Part shown: one piece after another, positions 1 through 8,156 of the stretch
Position numbering within the stretch: position 1 is the stretch's first letter
Layout: each line of letters opens with the position of its first letter
Source: Microbacterium sp. MYb45
GTDB taxonomy: Bacteria; Actinomycetota; Actinomycetes; Actinomycetales; Microbacteriaceae
Direction of reading: 5' to 3'
DNA length: 64,000 nucleotides
Assembly (NCBI RefSeq): GCF_002979655.1
Contig: NZ_PCPG01000007.1
Location: 62,001-126,000, forward strand
Translations under genes and position numbers: made by a program
The notes under the pieces: generated by a model
What the model saw: only the letters and a program-made list of their open reading frames with translations
Told to the model about the DNA's origin: nothing
The model's database searches: none

Positions 1-645
1 CTGCTGCCGTACACCGTCTACCAGGCCGGCGAGAGCCCCTTCGTGACGTTCTTCTCACACGTCGGCGGGCCCGAGGTCGGCGCCGTGGCCGGCAGCATCA
101 TGAACTTCGTCGTCATCACCGCCGCCGTCTCGGGCCTCAACGCCGGCCTGTACTCCACGGGCCGGGTCTTCCATTCGCTCGCCGCCTCCGGAGCCGCCCC
201 GGCGGTGGCCGGTCGGATGAGCAAGCGTGGCGTTCCCGTCGCCGGCATCGTCTTCACCGGGCTGTTCGCTCTCGGTGGTGTGCTTCTGAACGCGGTCGTA
301 CCCGACGATGCCTTCGAGATCGTACTGAACATGTCGGCGCTCGGGATCATCGCCGCGTGGGCGACGATCATCCTCTGCCAGCTCCAGCTGCATCGACTCG
401 CGAAGCAGGGTCGGCTCGAGCGCCCGGCGTTCCGACTGTTCGGCGCGCCCTTCACGTCCTACCTCACGCTCGCCTTCCTCGCGGCGGTCATCGTCCTCAT
501 GGCGTTCGACTACCCGACCGGGACCTGGACCGTCGCCAGTCTGGTCGTCATCATCCCCGCACTCATCGCCGGGTGGCTCGTGGCCCGACCGAGGATTCAG
601 CAGCTCGCGGCGCTCCGCGCCACGGAGGCACAGCACGCCGAGTAG
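1..645 (+). CDS. Amino acid permease (AnsP/GabP-like), 3' part
   Basis: The reading frame is open from the first base and ends at a TAG, so this is the C-terminal 214 residues of a longer membrane protein. The stretch GESPFVTFF followed by a GLYSTGR motif is typical of APC-superfamily permeases of the asparagine/GABA/aromatic amino acid type (established family knowledge), which import amino acids with protons through 12 helices. About five hydrophobic helices remain, and the tail is short and charged. The substrate cannot be told from this fragment. The gene converges on the leftward ygfZ-like gene 18 bases away. Confidence 0.82.
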   Translation: MLPYTVYQAGESPFVTFFSHVGGPEVGAVAGSIMNFVVITAAVSGLNAGLYSTGRVFHSLAASGAAPAVAGRMSKRGVPVAGIVFTGLFALGGVLLNAVVPDDAFEIVLNMSALGIIAAWATIILCQLQLHRLAKQGRLERPAFRLFGAPFTSYLTLAFLAAVIVLMAFDYPTGTWTVASLVVIIPALIAGWLVARPRIQQLAALRATEAQHAE

Positions 646-663
646 AACGCGACGCCCATCGCC

Positions 664-1794
664 TCAGGACGCAGCGGGGGCGTCGCGCGGATCGGGCGCA
701 GACGGACGACGAGACAGCCGGGTAAGGCGCGGGATGTCTGCCGTGGCACCGGCATCCGCCGGCACGATCACCTGTTGGGACGCCGCGATGTCGATGCCGT
801 CAGCACGCACCACGAGATCGCCGACCGGTGCGCGACGGGACAGGATGGCGAGCGCGATCGGCCCGTCTTCGTGGTGCCGCGCCACCGACGTGATGTGGCC
901 GACCTCGTCATCCCCCGCGAACACCGTTGCTCCGGGCTCAGGAAGCACGGCGTCGCTGCCGTCGAGATGGAGCGCGGCCAATCGGCGCGGAGGATGTCCG
1001 AGGTTGTGCACCTTGGCGACCGTCTCCTGCCCGCGGTAGCAGCCCTTGTTCAAGTGCACGGCGCTGCGGATCCAGTCGGACTCGTGGGGCAACGAGCGCT
1101 CGTCGACCTCGGTGCTCCACCGCGGACGCCAGGCGGCGATGCGCAACGCCTCGGCGGCGAGGAGCCCGGCGAGAGCATCGCGGTCGAGCGATGCGGCGAG
1201 CGCATCCGCCGCGTCCGCGCTCAGCATCGCGACCCGCCACGCGTAATCCGCAGCCGGATGCTCGGCGACCTCGGCGTACTGGTGCCCCCCGCTGCTGATC
1301 CGCTGCCAGGGGTCGGCCCAGATCAGCGGGCTGCCGTTCGGCGCGAACGCTGCGGCGGATGCCGTCGGGGCCACCGCACCTCCGTCGATGTAGCCGATCG
1401 GCGCGAGGTCGGATCGCACGTCGACCGTGGCTTGCGTGCGGAACTTCATGCGGGTCAACCAGCCCGCGAGTGCATCGGCATCGCCGGCGTCGGCAAGGAG
1501 CCAAGTGGATGTGCCGTCGTCGAGGACGCCGGCCGCGTGCTCCACGCGCCCCTGCGGGTCGAGCACCAGCAGCTCCGTGCTCTCGCCGGCAGCGAGACGG
1601 CCCACCGACTGCGAAGTGATCGAGTCGAGCCAGGTCAGCCGTTCCGGGCCCGAGACCTCGATGATCGTCCGGTCGCCGAGTGGGGCGAGGGCCGCCCCCT
1701 CGGCGAGACGCCGCTGCTCGCGGAAGGCATCACCGAAGTGCATGATCCGATCGCCATCGGACACGACACCGTCGAGCTCGCCGAAGCCCGACAC
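664..1794 (-). CDS. ygfZ: YgfZ/GcvT-fold folate-binding protein
   Basis: A 376-residue protein of the YgfZ family, tetrahydrofolate-binding proteins that help assemble or repair certain iron-sulfur enzymes. The diagnostic family motif KGCYRGQE is present about two thirds along the chain, where the conserved cysteine lies; the N-terminal part has the GcvT-like aminomethyltransferase fold signature. I place the start at a GTG one base past the stop of the upstream nitrobindin-like gene, because earlier in-frame codons would run back through that gene in another frame; an ATG at 1743 is the alternative. Tight spacing suggests translation coupled to the upstream gene. Confidence 0.85.
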   Translation of the reverse strand: MSGFGELDGVVSDGDRIMHFGDAFREQRRLAEGAALAPLGDRTIIEVSGPERLTWLDSITSQSVGRLAAGESTELLVLDPQGRVEHAAGVLDDGTSTWLLADAGDADALAGWLTRMKFRTQATVDVRSDLAPIGYIDGGAVAPTASAAAFAPNGSPLIWADPWQRISSGGHQYAEVAEHPAADYAWRVAMLSADAADALAASLDRDALAGLLAAEALRIAAWRPRWSTEVDERSLPHESDWIRSAVHLNKGCYRGQETVAKVHNLGHPPRRLAALHLDGSDAVLPEPGATVFAGDDEVGHITSVARHHEDGPIALAILSRRAPVGDLVVRADGIDIAASQQVIVPADAGATADIPRLTRLSRRPSAPDPRDAPAAS

Positions 1795-1795
1795 G

Positions 1796-2398
1796 TCAGA
1801 CCTTGGCCAGCCGGGCCGAGGCGTGCGAACGGAGCGGGGTGCCGAGGGCCGCGACATCCCATGCCCACAGCAGATGACCGTCGACCAGGCCGTACATGCG
1901 GGAGGAGGCGGTGTGCACCTTCGCACCGGCACTGCGGACCACGGCATCGGTGCCGATGTCGACGCGCGGTCCGTTGATCTCGCCTATGTAGAGCTCGAGT
2001 GCGCCGTCGGAGTGAGCGACCGACACCTCGATCGGGAAGCCGCCGCTGGGTGCGCGCAGCTCCTCGACATCGTCGACCGTGCGTGCGACGGGGGGAGCCA
2101 GGGGCGGGAGCAGTGCGGGACCCGGATCCGCCGGCGCGGCCGGGCGAGCGAGCCGCCAGAAACCGGTCTCGGCGAGAAGCGCAGTCGACGGTGCGCCGTC
2201 TTCCGCGAGGAAGGTCGCGGTGCCGGAGTAGTTGAGGAACGGGCCGCCGTCGTGGCTGAAGCTGACCCGGTGCGTGAACTCGCCCTGCAGACGCTCATCA
2301 CCCACCGGATAGTCGATGACGCCCGTGCCCTCCCACACGCCGATCAACCACGCGAGCGGGGCGAGGTCGGCGGGAAGGTCGGTGGGGAGTTCGATCAC
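1796..2398 (-). CDS. FABP-like / nitrobindin-like heme-binding domain protein
   Basis: A 200-residue protein with the GVWEGTG motif near residue 20, the GxWxGxG signature of the nitrobindin (DUF1794, THAP4-type) beta-barrel family. A His in the C-terminal LRSHASARL segment is placed like the proximal heme ligand of nitrobindins. Members bind ferric heme and react with nitric oxide or peroxynitrite; activity in this organism is inferred. It lies in a leftward group with two small membrane proteins upstream and ygfZ immediately downstream, so a joint redox or metal-cofactor role is possible but unproven. Confidence 0.85.
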   Translation of the reverse strand: MIELPTDLPADLAPLAWLIGVWEGTGVIDYPVGDERLQGEFTHRVSFSHDGGPFLNYSGTATFLAEDGAPSTALLAETGFWRLARPAAPADPGPALLPPLAPPVARTVDDVEELRAPSGGFPIEVSVAHSDGALELYIGEINGPRVDIGTDAVVRSAGAKVHTASSRMYGLVDGHLLWAWDVAALGTPLRSHASARLAKV

Positions 2399-2405
2399 GA
2401 TCGCG

Positions 2406-2519
2406 TCAGCGCTGGCCGCGGAAGAGGTTGCGCAGCACCACTGCCGAGACGAAGACGATAGCGAGGCTCGCGAGGCCCAGCAGGCCGATGAAGAAGATTT
2501 CGAGCGCCATGAGGTCCAT
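2406..2519 (-). CDS. 37-aa single-pass membrane microprotein
   Basis: A very short gene: an ATG at 2519 follows a strong AAGGTGGAG ribosome-binding site, and the product is one hydrophobic helix of about 24 residues ending in a basic RNLFRGQR tail. The stop lies 7 bases before the nitrobindin-like gene, so it fits the leftward operon. The good ribosome site and clean membrane-helix composition argue for a real gene. The function is unknown; I recognise no family. Confidence 0.6.
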   Translation of the reverse strand: MDLMALEIFFIGLLGLASLAIVFVSAVVLRNLFRGQR

Positions 2520-2548
2520 GTGCTCCACCTTACCGCGCCGGGCCGACG

Positions 2549-2839
2549 TCAGGACGGGATCAGTGCGGCCAACCCGAAACCGATCGAGATGAGGCCCATC
2601 AACAGCAGGGCGCCCGTGACGCTGCTCGCCACCCGGAAGATGAAACCCTGCGTGCGCCCGTACCAGAGCTGCACGGCGAACGAGAGCAGAACGACTCCGC
2701 CGAAGCCGACCAGCATCCAGGGCACGCGCCATTCCTCCGGCACGAAGATGCCGATCGCGACGGTGGCGACGAACGCCACCGCCCACACGACCATCACACC
2801 GACGAAAGCGTTACGCGGTGCGAGTGCTGGTTCCGTCAT
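2549..2839 (-). CDS. Small membrane protein, three predicted helices
   Basis: A 96-residue hydrophobic protein with a short polar N-terminus (MTEPALAPRN) and about three membrane helices separated by a WYGRTQG loop. I chose the ATG at 2839 because a -10-like AACAAT lies six bases upstream on this strand, giving a leaderless mRNA; an ATG six codons earlier is the alternative. It is divergent from glnR across a 73-base gap and leads the leftward group with the 37-aa microprotein, nitrobindin and ygfZ. The family is not recognised; conserved small membrane proteins of this sort are common in Microbacteriaceae. Confidence 0.7.
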   Translation of the reverse strand: MTEPALAPRNAFVGVMVVWAVAFVATVAIGIFVPEEWRVPWMLVGFGGVVLLSFAVQLWYGRTQGFIFRVASSVTGALLLMGLISIGFGLAALIPS

Positions 2840-2845
2840 GACACC

Positions 2846-2851
2846 ATTGTT
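2846..2851 (-). promoter_or_regulatory. -10 box, leaderless promoter of the small membrane protein operon
   Basis: On the minus strand AACAAT is followed by six bases and then the ATG at 2839, so transcription should begin at or within a base of the start codon. No clear -35 box is visible. Confidence 0.4.
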
Positions 2852-2867
2852 GCGCATCGGCTCCCGG

Positions 2868-2873
2868 TATCAT
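2868..2873 (+). promoter_or_regulatory. -10 box of glnR
   Basis: TATCAT lies about 40 bases upstream of the glnR start, with a TTGTTG-like -35 roughly 15-16 bases further upstream. This predicts a transcript with a leader of about 30 bases and a GTGAGGAG ribosome-binding site. Confidence 0.4.
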
Positions 2874-2912
2874 GGCGGCACGGCGTCGATCGCCCGTCGG
2901 TGAGGAGTGCGC

Positions 2913-3596
2913 GTGGCCCTGGTCCTGGTTCTGACCAACGCTCCGCTCTCGGAGCAGGTCCTGCCCGCTCTCGAGTTGCTGAGCCATAAAGCGCGCCAGA
3001 TTCCGGCGGAAACCGCGCAGCTGGTCAACGCCCCGGAGTATGACGTCGTGATCGTCGACGGTCGTCATGACCTGGTGGCGGCGAAGTCGCTGTGCCGCCT
3101 GCTGCGCGCCACCGGACAGGACGCGCCGCTGCTCCTCGTGGTCACCGAGGGAGGGATGAGTGCGCTCTCCGGCGACTGGGGCATCGACGACGTCCTGCTC
3201 GTCACCGCCGGCCCTGCCGAGATCGACGCACGACTGCGTCTCGCACTCGCGCGGCGAGATGACGTCGCCGAGCCCGCACGCGTACAGGCTTCCGGAGTCA
3301 CGATCGATGAGCAGTCGTACTCGGCGAAGCTGCGCGGCAGACCGCTGGACCTCACCTACAAGGAGTTCCAGCTGCTGCACTTCCTCGCGACGCATCCTTC
3401 ACGCGTCTTCACCCGGGAGCAGCTGCTCAGCGAGGTGTGGGGCTACGACTACTTCGGCGGGACCCGCACCGTCGACGTGCACGTGCGACGGCTCAGGGCG
3501 AAGCTCGGCGACCAGGAGCAGATCATCGGCACGGTGCGCAACGTCGGCTATCGCTTCAACGTCAACGAGGACGAGAGCATCGCCGCAGCCGGGTGA
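2913..3596 (+). CDS. glnR: GlnR-type OmpR-family response regulator
   Basis: A 227-residue protein with an atypical receiver domain (about residues 1-115) and a C-terminal winged helix (about 125-220) containing [12 protein letters not shown] and [18 protein letters not shown]. The whole chain resembles mycobacterial GlnR (Rv0818), the global nitrogen regulator of actinobacteria that works without a partner kinase. The receiver keeps an Asp (VDGRHDL) but the rest of the acidic pocket is atypical. I chose the GTG at 2913, five bases after GTGAGGAG; a GTG at 2907 sits too close to that site. In mycobacteria glnR is also next to phosphate-uptake genes, as here with ppk and pst, which fits known nitrogen-phosphate cross-talk. 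Confidence 0.88.
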   Translation: MALVLVLTNAPLSEQVLPALELLSHKARQIPAETAQLVNAPEYDVVIVDGRHDLVAAKSLCRLLRATGQDAPLLLVVTEGGMSALSGDWGIDDVLLVTAGPAEIDARLRLALARRDDVAEPARVQASGVTIDEQSYSAKLRGRPLDLTYKEFQLLHFLATHPSRVFTREQLLSEVWGYDYFGGTRTVDVHVRRLRAKLGDQEQIIGTVRNVGYRFNVNEDESIAAAG

Positions 3597-3607
3597 GGAC
3601 GGACGCT

Positions 3608-3640
3608 GTTCACACGAGCGTCACCCGGCGGTGCTTAGAT
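3608..3640 (+). promoter_or_regulatory. PHO box and -10 box of ppk
   Basis: Two adjacent 11-base units, GTTCACACGAG (3608-3618) and CGTCACCCGGC (3619-3629), each match the actinobacterial PhoP direct-repeat consensus G(G/T)TCAYYYR(G/C)G at 9 of 11 positions. A -10 box TTAGAT follows at 3635-3640, and the ATG at 3648 is seven bases beyond it. The repeats thus occupy the -35 region, the expected place for PhoP activation, and the mRNA is predicted to be leaderless. Confidence 0.6.
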
Positions 3641-3647
3641 GTACCCC

Positions 3648-5813
3648 ATGATCGATCCCGCACTCGCCGACGCCGGCCTCGGAGACGCCGAAGACGATGA
3701 CTTCGACGCCATCGAGTCCCCCGACTCCCAGCTCCCGGACCACCGCTACCTGGATCGCGAGCTGAGCTGGCTCGCTTTCAACCAGCGCGTGCTGGAGCTC
3801 GCCGAGGATCCGTCGCTGCCCGAACTCGAACGGGCCAACTTCCTGGCGATCTTCGCCAGCAACCTCGACGAGTTCTTCATGGTGCGCGTGGCGGGCCTCA
3901 AGCGGCGCATCATGACCGGGCTCGCGGTGCCGACCAACATCGGCCGCTCCCCCGTCGACGCGCTCGCGGACATCTCCCGCGAGGCGCACGCCCTGCAGCT
4001 CCGCCATGCGGACGCGTGGATCTCGCTGGTGCGCCCCGCCCTCGCCGAGTCCGGCGTGGAGATCACCGACTGGTCGGAGCTCACCGACGGCGAGCGCTCC
4101 GCGCTGTCCGAGTACTTCCAGGCCCAGGTCTTCCCGGTGCTGATGCCGCTGGCGGTCGACCCGGCGCACCCGTTCCCGTACATCTCCGGCCTCTCGCTGA
4201 ACCTCGCGATCCGCATCCGCAACGCGCGGACCGGTCGGCAGGAGTTCGCGCGCCTCAAGGTGCCGCCCATGCTCCCCCGCTTCGTGGAGGTACCCGGCGG
4301 CGGCGAGATCAAGCGCTTCCTGCGTCTGGAGGAGCTCATCGCGAACCACCTGGGCGACCTGTTCCCGGGCATGGAGGTGCTCGATCACCACGCGTTCCGA
4401 CTCACGCGCAACGAAGACGTGGAGATCGAGGAAGACGAGAGCGAGAACCTGATCCAGGCGCTCGAGGCTGAGCTGCTCCGTCGCCGGTTCGGTCCGCCGA
4501 TCCGCCTGGAGATCACCGACGACATGGATGACGTCACGATGGACCTGCTGGTCCGCGAACTCGACATCACCGACCTGGAGGTCTACCGCCTCCCCGGCCC
4601 GCTCGATCTGCGCGGCCTCTTCGACCTGTCCCGCATCGACCGACCCGACCTGCGGTATCCGCCGCACCTGCCCACCACGGCCGTGGCCTTCCAGCCCGCG
4701 GGATCGAGCAACCGCGCCGACATCTTCAAGGCGATCCGCAAGTCGGACGTGCTCGTGCACCACCCGTACGAGTCGTTCACGACCAGCGTCCAGGCGTTCC
4801 TCGAACAGGCCGCCCGTGACCCGCACGTGCTCGCCATCAAGCAGACGCTGTACCGCACATCGGGCGACAGCCCGGTCGTACAGGCGCTGATCGACGCGGC
4901 GGAGGCCGGCAAGCAGGTGCTGGCACTCGTCGAGGTGAAAGCCCGATTCGACGAGGCCAACAACATCGTCTGGGCGCGCAAGCTCGAGAAGGCCGGCGTG
5001 CACGTGGTCTACGGACTCGTCGGGCTGAAGACGCACTGCAAGCTCGCGCTCGTCATCCGCGAGGAAGACGGCAAGCTCCAGCACTACTCTCACGTCGGCA
5101 CCGGCAACTACAACCCGAAGACCAGCCGTATCTACGAGGACTTCGGCCTCTTCACCGCAGACGCGCAGGTCGGCAAAGATCTGACCCGACTCTTCAATGA
5201 GCTCAGCGGCTATGCCATCGAGAAGAAGTTCAAGAGGCTCCTGGTCGCCCCTCTGCACCTCCGGAAGGGCCTCGTCCGCCAGATCGACGCCGAACGCAAG
5301 AACGCCGAAGCGGGCGTGCCCGCGCACATCCGCATCAAGGTCAACTCGATGGTCGATGAGGAGATCATCGACGCGCTGTACCGCGCGAGTGCTGCGGGAG
5401 TGAAGGTCGACGTCTGGGTGCGCGGCATCTGCAGCCTGCGTACGGATCTCGACGGCATCAGCGACAACATCACCGTGCGCAGCATCCTCGGCCGCTACCT
5501 GGAGCATTCGCGGATCTTCGCGTTCGAGAACGGCGGCGACCCGCAGGTGTACATCGGCAGTGCAGACATGATGCACCGCAACCTCGACCGTCGCGTCGAA
5601 GCGCTGGTGCGGGTCACCGACCCCGCCCATCTCAAGGAGCTGCAGACGTTCTTCGACCTGGCGATGGATGCCGGGACGACCTCGTGGCACCTGGGTGCCG
5701 GTGGAGTCTGGGAGCGCCACGCCGAGGACGCGGACGGCAAGCCCCTGATCGACCTGCAGGATAAGACCATGGGGTTGATCCAGCGGCGTCGCCGCGCGCG
5801 GGCGGTGCGATGA
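3648..5813 (+). CDS. ppk1: Polyphosphate kinase
   Basis: A 721-residue PPK1, which reversibly transfers the ATP gamma-phosphate onto inorganic polyphosphate. The N-terminal domain begins at [14 protein letters not shown]. The first phospholipase-D-like half holds GLKTHCK, whose His (about 463) corresponds to the autophosphorylated His435 of E. coli, followed by [13 protein letters not shown]. The second half holds LEHSRIF, whose His (about 620) corresponds to His592. Length is normal for the family. I start at the ATG at 3648 because of the -10 box seven bases before it; an ATG three codons earlier is possible. The stop overlaps the following mutT1-like gene by four bases. Confidence 0.96.
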   Translation: MIDPALADAGLGDAEDDDFDAIESPDSQLPDHRYLDRELSWLAFNQRVLELAEDPSLPELERANFLAIFASNLDEFFMVRVAGLKRRIMTGLAVPTNIGRSPVDALADISREAHALQLRHADAWISLVRPALAESGVEITDWSELTDGERSALSEYFQAQVFPVLMPLAVDPAHPFPYISGLSLNLAIRIRNARTGRQEFARLKVPPMLPRFVEVPGGGEIKRFLRLEELIANHLGDLFPGMEVLDHHAFRLTRNEDVEIEEDESENLIQALEAELLRRRFGPPIRLEITDDMDDVTMDLLVRELDITDLEVYRLPGPLDLRGLFDLSRIDRPDLRYPPHLPTTAVAFQPAGSSNRADIFKAIRKSDVLVHHPYESFTTSVQAFLEQAARDPHVLAIKQTLYRTSGDSPVVQALIDAAEAGKQVLALVEVKARFDEANNIVWARKLEKAGVHVVYGLVGLKTHCKLALVIREEDGKLQHYSHVGTGNYNPKTSRIYEDFGLFTADAQVGKDLTRLFNELSGYAIEKKFKRLLVAPLHLRKGLVRQIDAERKNAEAGVPAHIRIKVNSMVDEEIIDALYRASAAGVKVDVWVRGICSLRTDLDGISDNITVRSILGRYLEHSRIFAFENGGDPQVYIGSADMMHRNLDRRVEALVRVTDPAHLKELQTFFDLAMDAGTTSWHLGAGGVWERHAEDADGKPLIDLQDKTMGLIQRRRRARAVR

Positions 5814-6799
5814 TCGGGCGGCAGCTGCAGCTCCCACCCGACACCGCGAACGGGTCGAAGTGGGCGGACAAGGCCGTGTACGCGGCGGGAGCCGTCGTCT
5901 GGCGACTCGTCGACGGCAAGCTGCGCATCCTCCTGATCCACCGCACGAAGTACCGCGACGTCACGCTGCCCAAGGGCAAGGTCGACCCCGGAGAGATGCT
6001 CGCCGAGACCGCCGTCCGGGAGGTGCACGAAGAGACCGGCATCCGCGTCTCGCTCGGGGTGTCGGTCGGTGTGAGCCGGTATCACCTGGCGTCCCAGAAG
6101 CAGAAGGTCGTGCACTACTGGGCAGCGGAAGCGACGGACTCCGCCATCCGGGAGTCGACGTTCGTGCCCAACCGCGAGATCGCCGCGCTGGAGTGGGTCA
6201 GTGTGAAGAAGGCGCGCGCGCGGCTGAGCTACCCCGTCGACCTCGAGATCCTCGACTTCTTCGCCAACCTCGTCGACGACGGAGTGCTGCGCACCTTCCC
6301 CGTGATCGCGCTGCGGCATGCGAAGGCCACGCCCCGTTCGGAGTGGGACGGATCGGATGCCTCCCGGCCGCTCACCGAGCGCGGTCGAAAGCAGGCGAAG
6401 TCGATCGTGGGACCGCTGCGTGCCTTCGGAGTGCGCCGGATCGTGACGAGTGACGCGGTGCGCTGCGTCGAGACGATCACCCCGCTCGCCCGTGCACTCG
6501 ATCGCAAGCCGGTGAAGACCGACAAGATGAGCCAGGACGCCTGGGAGGACGGCGAGTCCGATCTGCGCTCGGTCGTCGGACGCCGCATCCGCGCCGGCAA
6601 GCCGGCCGTGCTGTGCAGCCACGGCCCGGTGCTGCCCGGCCTGCTCTCGGAGATCGCGCTGGCCACCGGCACCATCCACGGGTCGTATCTCAGCAGCGCC
6701 GCAGACCTCGAGCCGGCCGCGTTCTCCGTCGTCCACCTCTCCGCCACGAATCCCGGATCGGGGATCATCGCGATCGAGACCCACGTCCCGAAGGTCTGA
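5810..6799 (+). CDS. mutT1: NUDIX hydrolase fused to a histidine phosphatase (MutT1-type)
   Basis: A 329-residue two-domain protein. The N-terminal domain has a complete Nudix box, GKVDPGE ... REVHEETGI, at about residues 55-80; the C-terminal domain is a histidine phosphatase with the catalytic LRHAK motif (RHA rather than the usual RHG) near residue 170 and a second His in CSHGPV. This architecture is that of mycobacterial MutT1, which removes 8-oxo-GTP/dGTP and hydrolyses diadenosine polyphosphates; a role in diphosphoinositol-like or polyphosphate metabolism is a possible alternative. The ATG overlaps the ppk stop as ATGA, so the two are translationally coupled and probably both phosphate-responsive. 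Confidence 0.88.
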   Translation: MIGRQLQLPPDTANGSKWADKAVYAAGAVVWRLVDGKLRILLIHRTKYRDVTLPKGKVDPGEMLAETAVREVHEETGIRVSLGVSVGVSRYHLASQKQKVVHYWAAEATDSAIRESTFVPNREIAALEWVSVKKARARLSYPVDLEILDFFANLVDDGVLRTFPVIALRHAKATPRSEWDGSDASRPLTERGRKQAKSIVGPLRAFGVRRIVTSDAVRCVETITPLARALDRKPVKTDKMSQDAWEDGESDLRSVVGRRIRAGKPAVLCSHGPVLPGLLSEIALATGTIHGSYLSSAADLEPAAFSVVHLSATNPGSGIIAIETHVPKV

Positions 6800-6844
6800 C
6801 GCTTCCTTGATTTCTCGCGGGAGCGCCCCAGAGAGTCGCCCGTC

Positions 6845-6866
6845 GTTCACCTGCCGTTCACCTGCT
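6845..6866 (+). promoter_or_regulatory. PHO box of pstSCAB
   Basis: GTTCACCTGCC (6845-6855) is followed directly by GTTCACCTGCT (6856-6866): an exact 11-base direct repeat except for the last base, each unit matching the PhoP consensus at 10 of 11 positions. A weaker unit GTTAACCGTCG at 6879-6889 keeps nearly the same phase. The repeat lies just upstream of pstS, a standard target of PhoR-PhoP phosphate-starvation control. Confidence 0.75.
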
Positions 6867-6893
6867 CGGGAGAGTCTCGTTAACCGTCGCCCC

Positions 6894-6899
6894 TAGCGT
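6894..6899 (+). promoter_or_regulatory. -10 box of pstS
   Basis: TAGCGT lies five bases after the weak third PHO-box unit and predicts a start near 6906, giving a leader of about 45 bases that ends in the AAGGAT ribosome-binding site. Confidence 0.4.
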
Positions 6900-6950
6900 C
6901 ACTGTGTGCCCTGCACCGGGCCCCACCCATCAAAGATCGAAGGATCCACA

Positions 6951-8051
6951 GTGAAGATCTCCCGAATCGCACGAATCGGCGCCATCGGCGCCGTGGCCGC
7001 TCTCGCCCTCGCCGGCTGCGCCGCGAACGAAGGCGGCACCGGCTCGAGCGAGGCTCCTGCCGAGTCCACGCTCTCCGGCACCATCGACGCCACCGGCGCC
7101 TCCTCGCAGGCCGCCGCCCAGGAGGCCTGGGTCGCCGCGTTCCAGACCGCCAACCCCGACGTGACCGTCAACTACGAGCCCACGGGCTCCGGCACCGGTC
7201 GTGAGAACTTCCTCGAGGGCGGCAGCAACTTCATCGGCTCCGACCGCGCATTCAACGATGAGGAGATCGCCGCCGGCGGCTTCGGCGCCTGCACCACGGA
7301 CGACATCGTCGAGGTCCCCCTGTACATCTCGCCCGTCGCCGTCGCCTTCAACCTCGAAGGCGTCGACGCCCTGAACCTGGATGCCGCCACCATCGCGGGC
7401 ATCTTCGCGGGCACGATCACCAACTGGAACGCGCCGGAGATCGCCGCGCTGAACGACGGCGTCGAGCTCCCCGACCTGGCGATCTCGCCGGTGCACCGCT
7501 CCGACCCCTCGGGAACGCAGGAGACCTTCGCGAAGTACATGAGCGCGACGGCACCCGATGTCTGGACCTATGAGGTCTCCGACGAGTGGCCGATCCAGGG
7601 CGGGGAGGCCGCACAGGGCACCTCCGGCGTCAAGCAGGCCATCACGGCCGGCAACGGAGCCATCGGGTTCCTCGACGCATCGCAGGCCGATGGCCTCGGC
7701 CAGGTCGCCGTGGGCGTCGGCGAGGAATTCGTCCCGTACTCGGCGGAGGCCGCTTCGAGGCTCGTCGAGGGCTCGCCGCTGGCCGAGGGCCGCGGCGAGG
7801 CCGACCTCGTCTTCGACGTCGACCCGTCCGCCGCCGCGGACGGCGCCTACCCGATCGCCCTGGTCAGCTACCTCATCGGCTGCGAGCAGTACGAGGACAG
7901 CAACGTCGCGGGGCTCGTGAAGGAGTACTTCTCCTACATCGCGAGTGCCGAGGGCCAGGATGCCGCCGCGGAGAACGCCGGCAGCGCCCCGATCTCGGAC
8001 GGCCTGCGCGAGCAGGTGCTGGCCGCGATCGACCTGATCCAGGTCGGCTGA
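6951..8051 (+). CDS. pstS: Phosphate ABC transporter, substrate-binding lipoprotein
   Basis: A 366-residue lipoprotein. The start is the GTG at 6951, preceded by AAGGAT; the signal peptide ends in a lipobox LAGC at about residues 20-23, so the mature protein is anchored outside the membrane by diacylglycerol on the Cys. The TGASSQ stretch and GSGTGRENF are phosphate-contacting loops typical of PstS, and the HRSDPSGTQETF segment is also characteristic. It captures inorganic phosphate and passes it to PstC/PstA. First gene of the operon, under a PHO box; a strong hairpin separates it from pstC. Confidence 0.96.
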   Translation: MKISRIARIGAIGAVAALALAGCAANEGGTGSSEAPAESTLSGTIDATGASSQAAAQEAWVAAFQTANPDVTVNYEPTGSGTGRENFLEGGSNFIGSDRAFNDEEIAAGGFGACTTDDIVEVPLYISPVAVAFNLEGVDALNLDAATIAGIFAGTITNWNAPEIAALNDGVELPDLAISPVHRSDPSGTQETFAKYMSATAPDVWTYEVSDEWPIQGGEAAQGTSGVKQAITAGNGAIGFLDASQADGLGQVAVGVGEEFVPYSAEAASRLVEGSPLAEGRGEADLVFDVDPSAAADGAYPIALVSYLIGCEQYEDSNVAGLVKEYFSYIASAEGQDAAAENAGSAPISDGLREQVLAAIDLIQVG

Positions 8052-8072
8052 TCCAGCCGATCCACTGACAGC

Positions 8073-8107
8073 GGTGCCCCCGCGTCCCGACGGGGCGCGG
8101 GGGCACC
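8073..8107 (+). terminator. pstS-pstC intercistronic hairpin
   Basis: A perfect 12-bp stem (GGTGCCCCCGCG, 8073-8084, with 8096-8107) encloses an 11-base loop that can pair further. There is no T-tract. In this position it is more likely a partial terminator or mRNA-stabilising structure that lets pstS be made in excess over the membrane and ATPase parts. Confidence 0.65.
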
Positions 8108-8156
8108 TCCCGGTCAGTATCCGATCCACATCTACCCGGCCCGAAACAGGGAGATC

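Noticed and set aside
3621..5837. Large open frame antisense to ppk (738 codons)
   Set aside because: Rich in Val/Asp/Arg/Leu repeats typical of the reverse frame in very GC-rich DNA; ppk in the other strand is complete and recognised.
8052..8156. Hairpin after pstS as a complete operon terminator
   Set aside because: pstC-pstA-pstB follow with no separate promoter that I can see, and there is no T-run, so partial termination is more likely.
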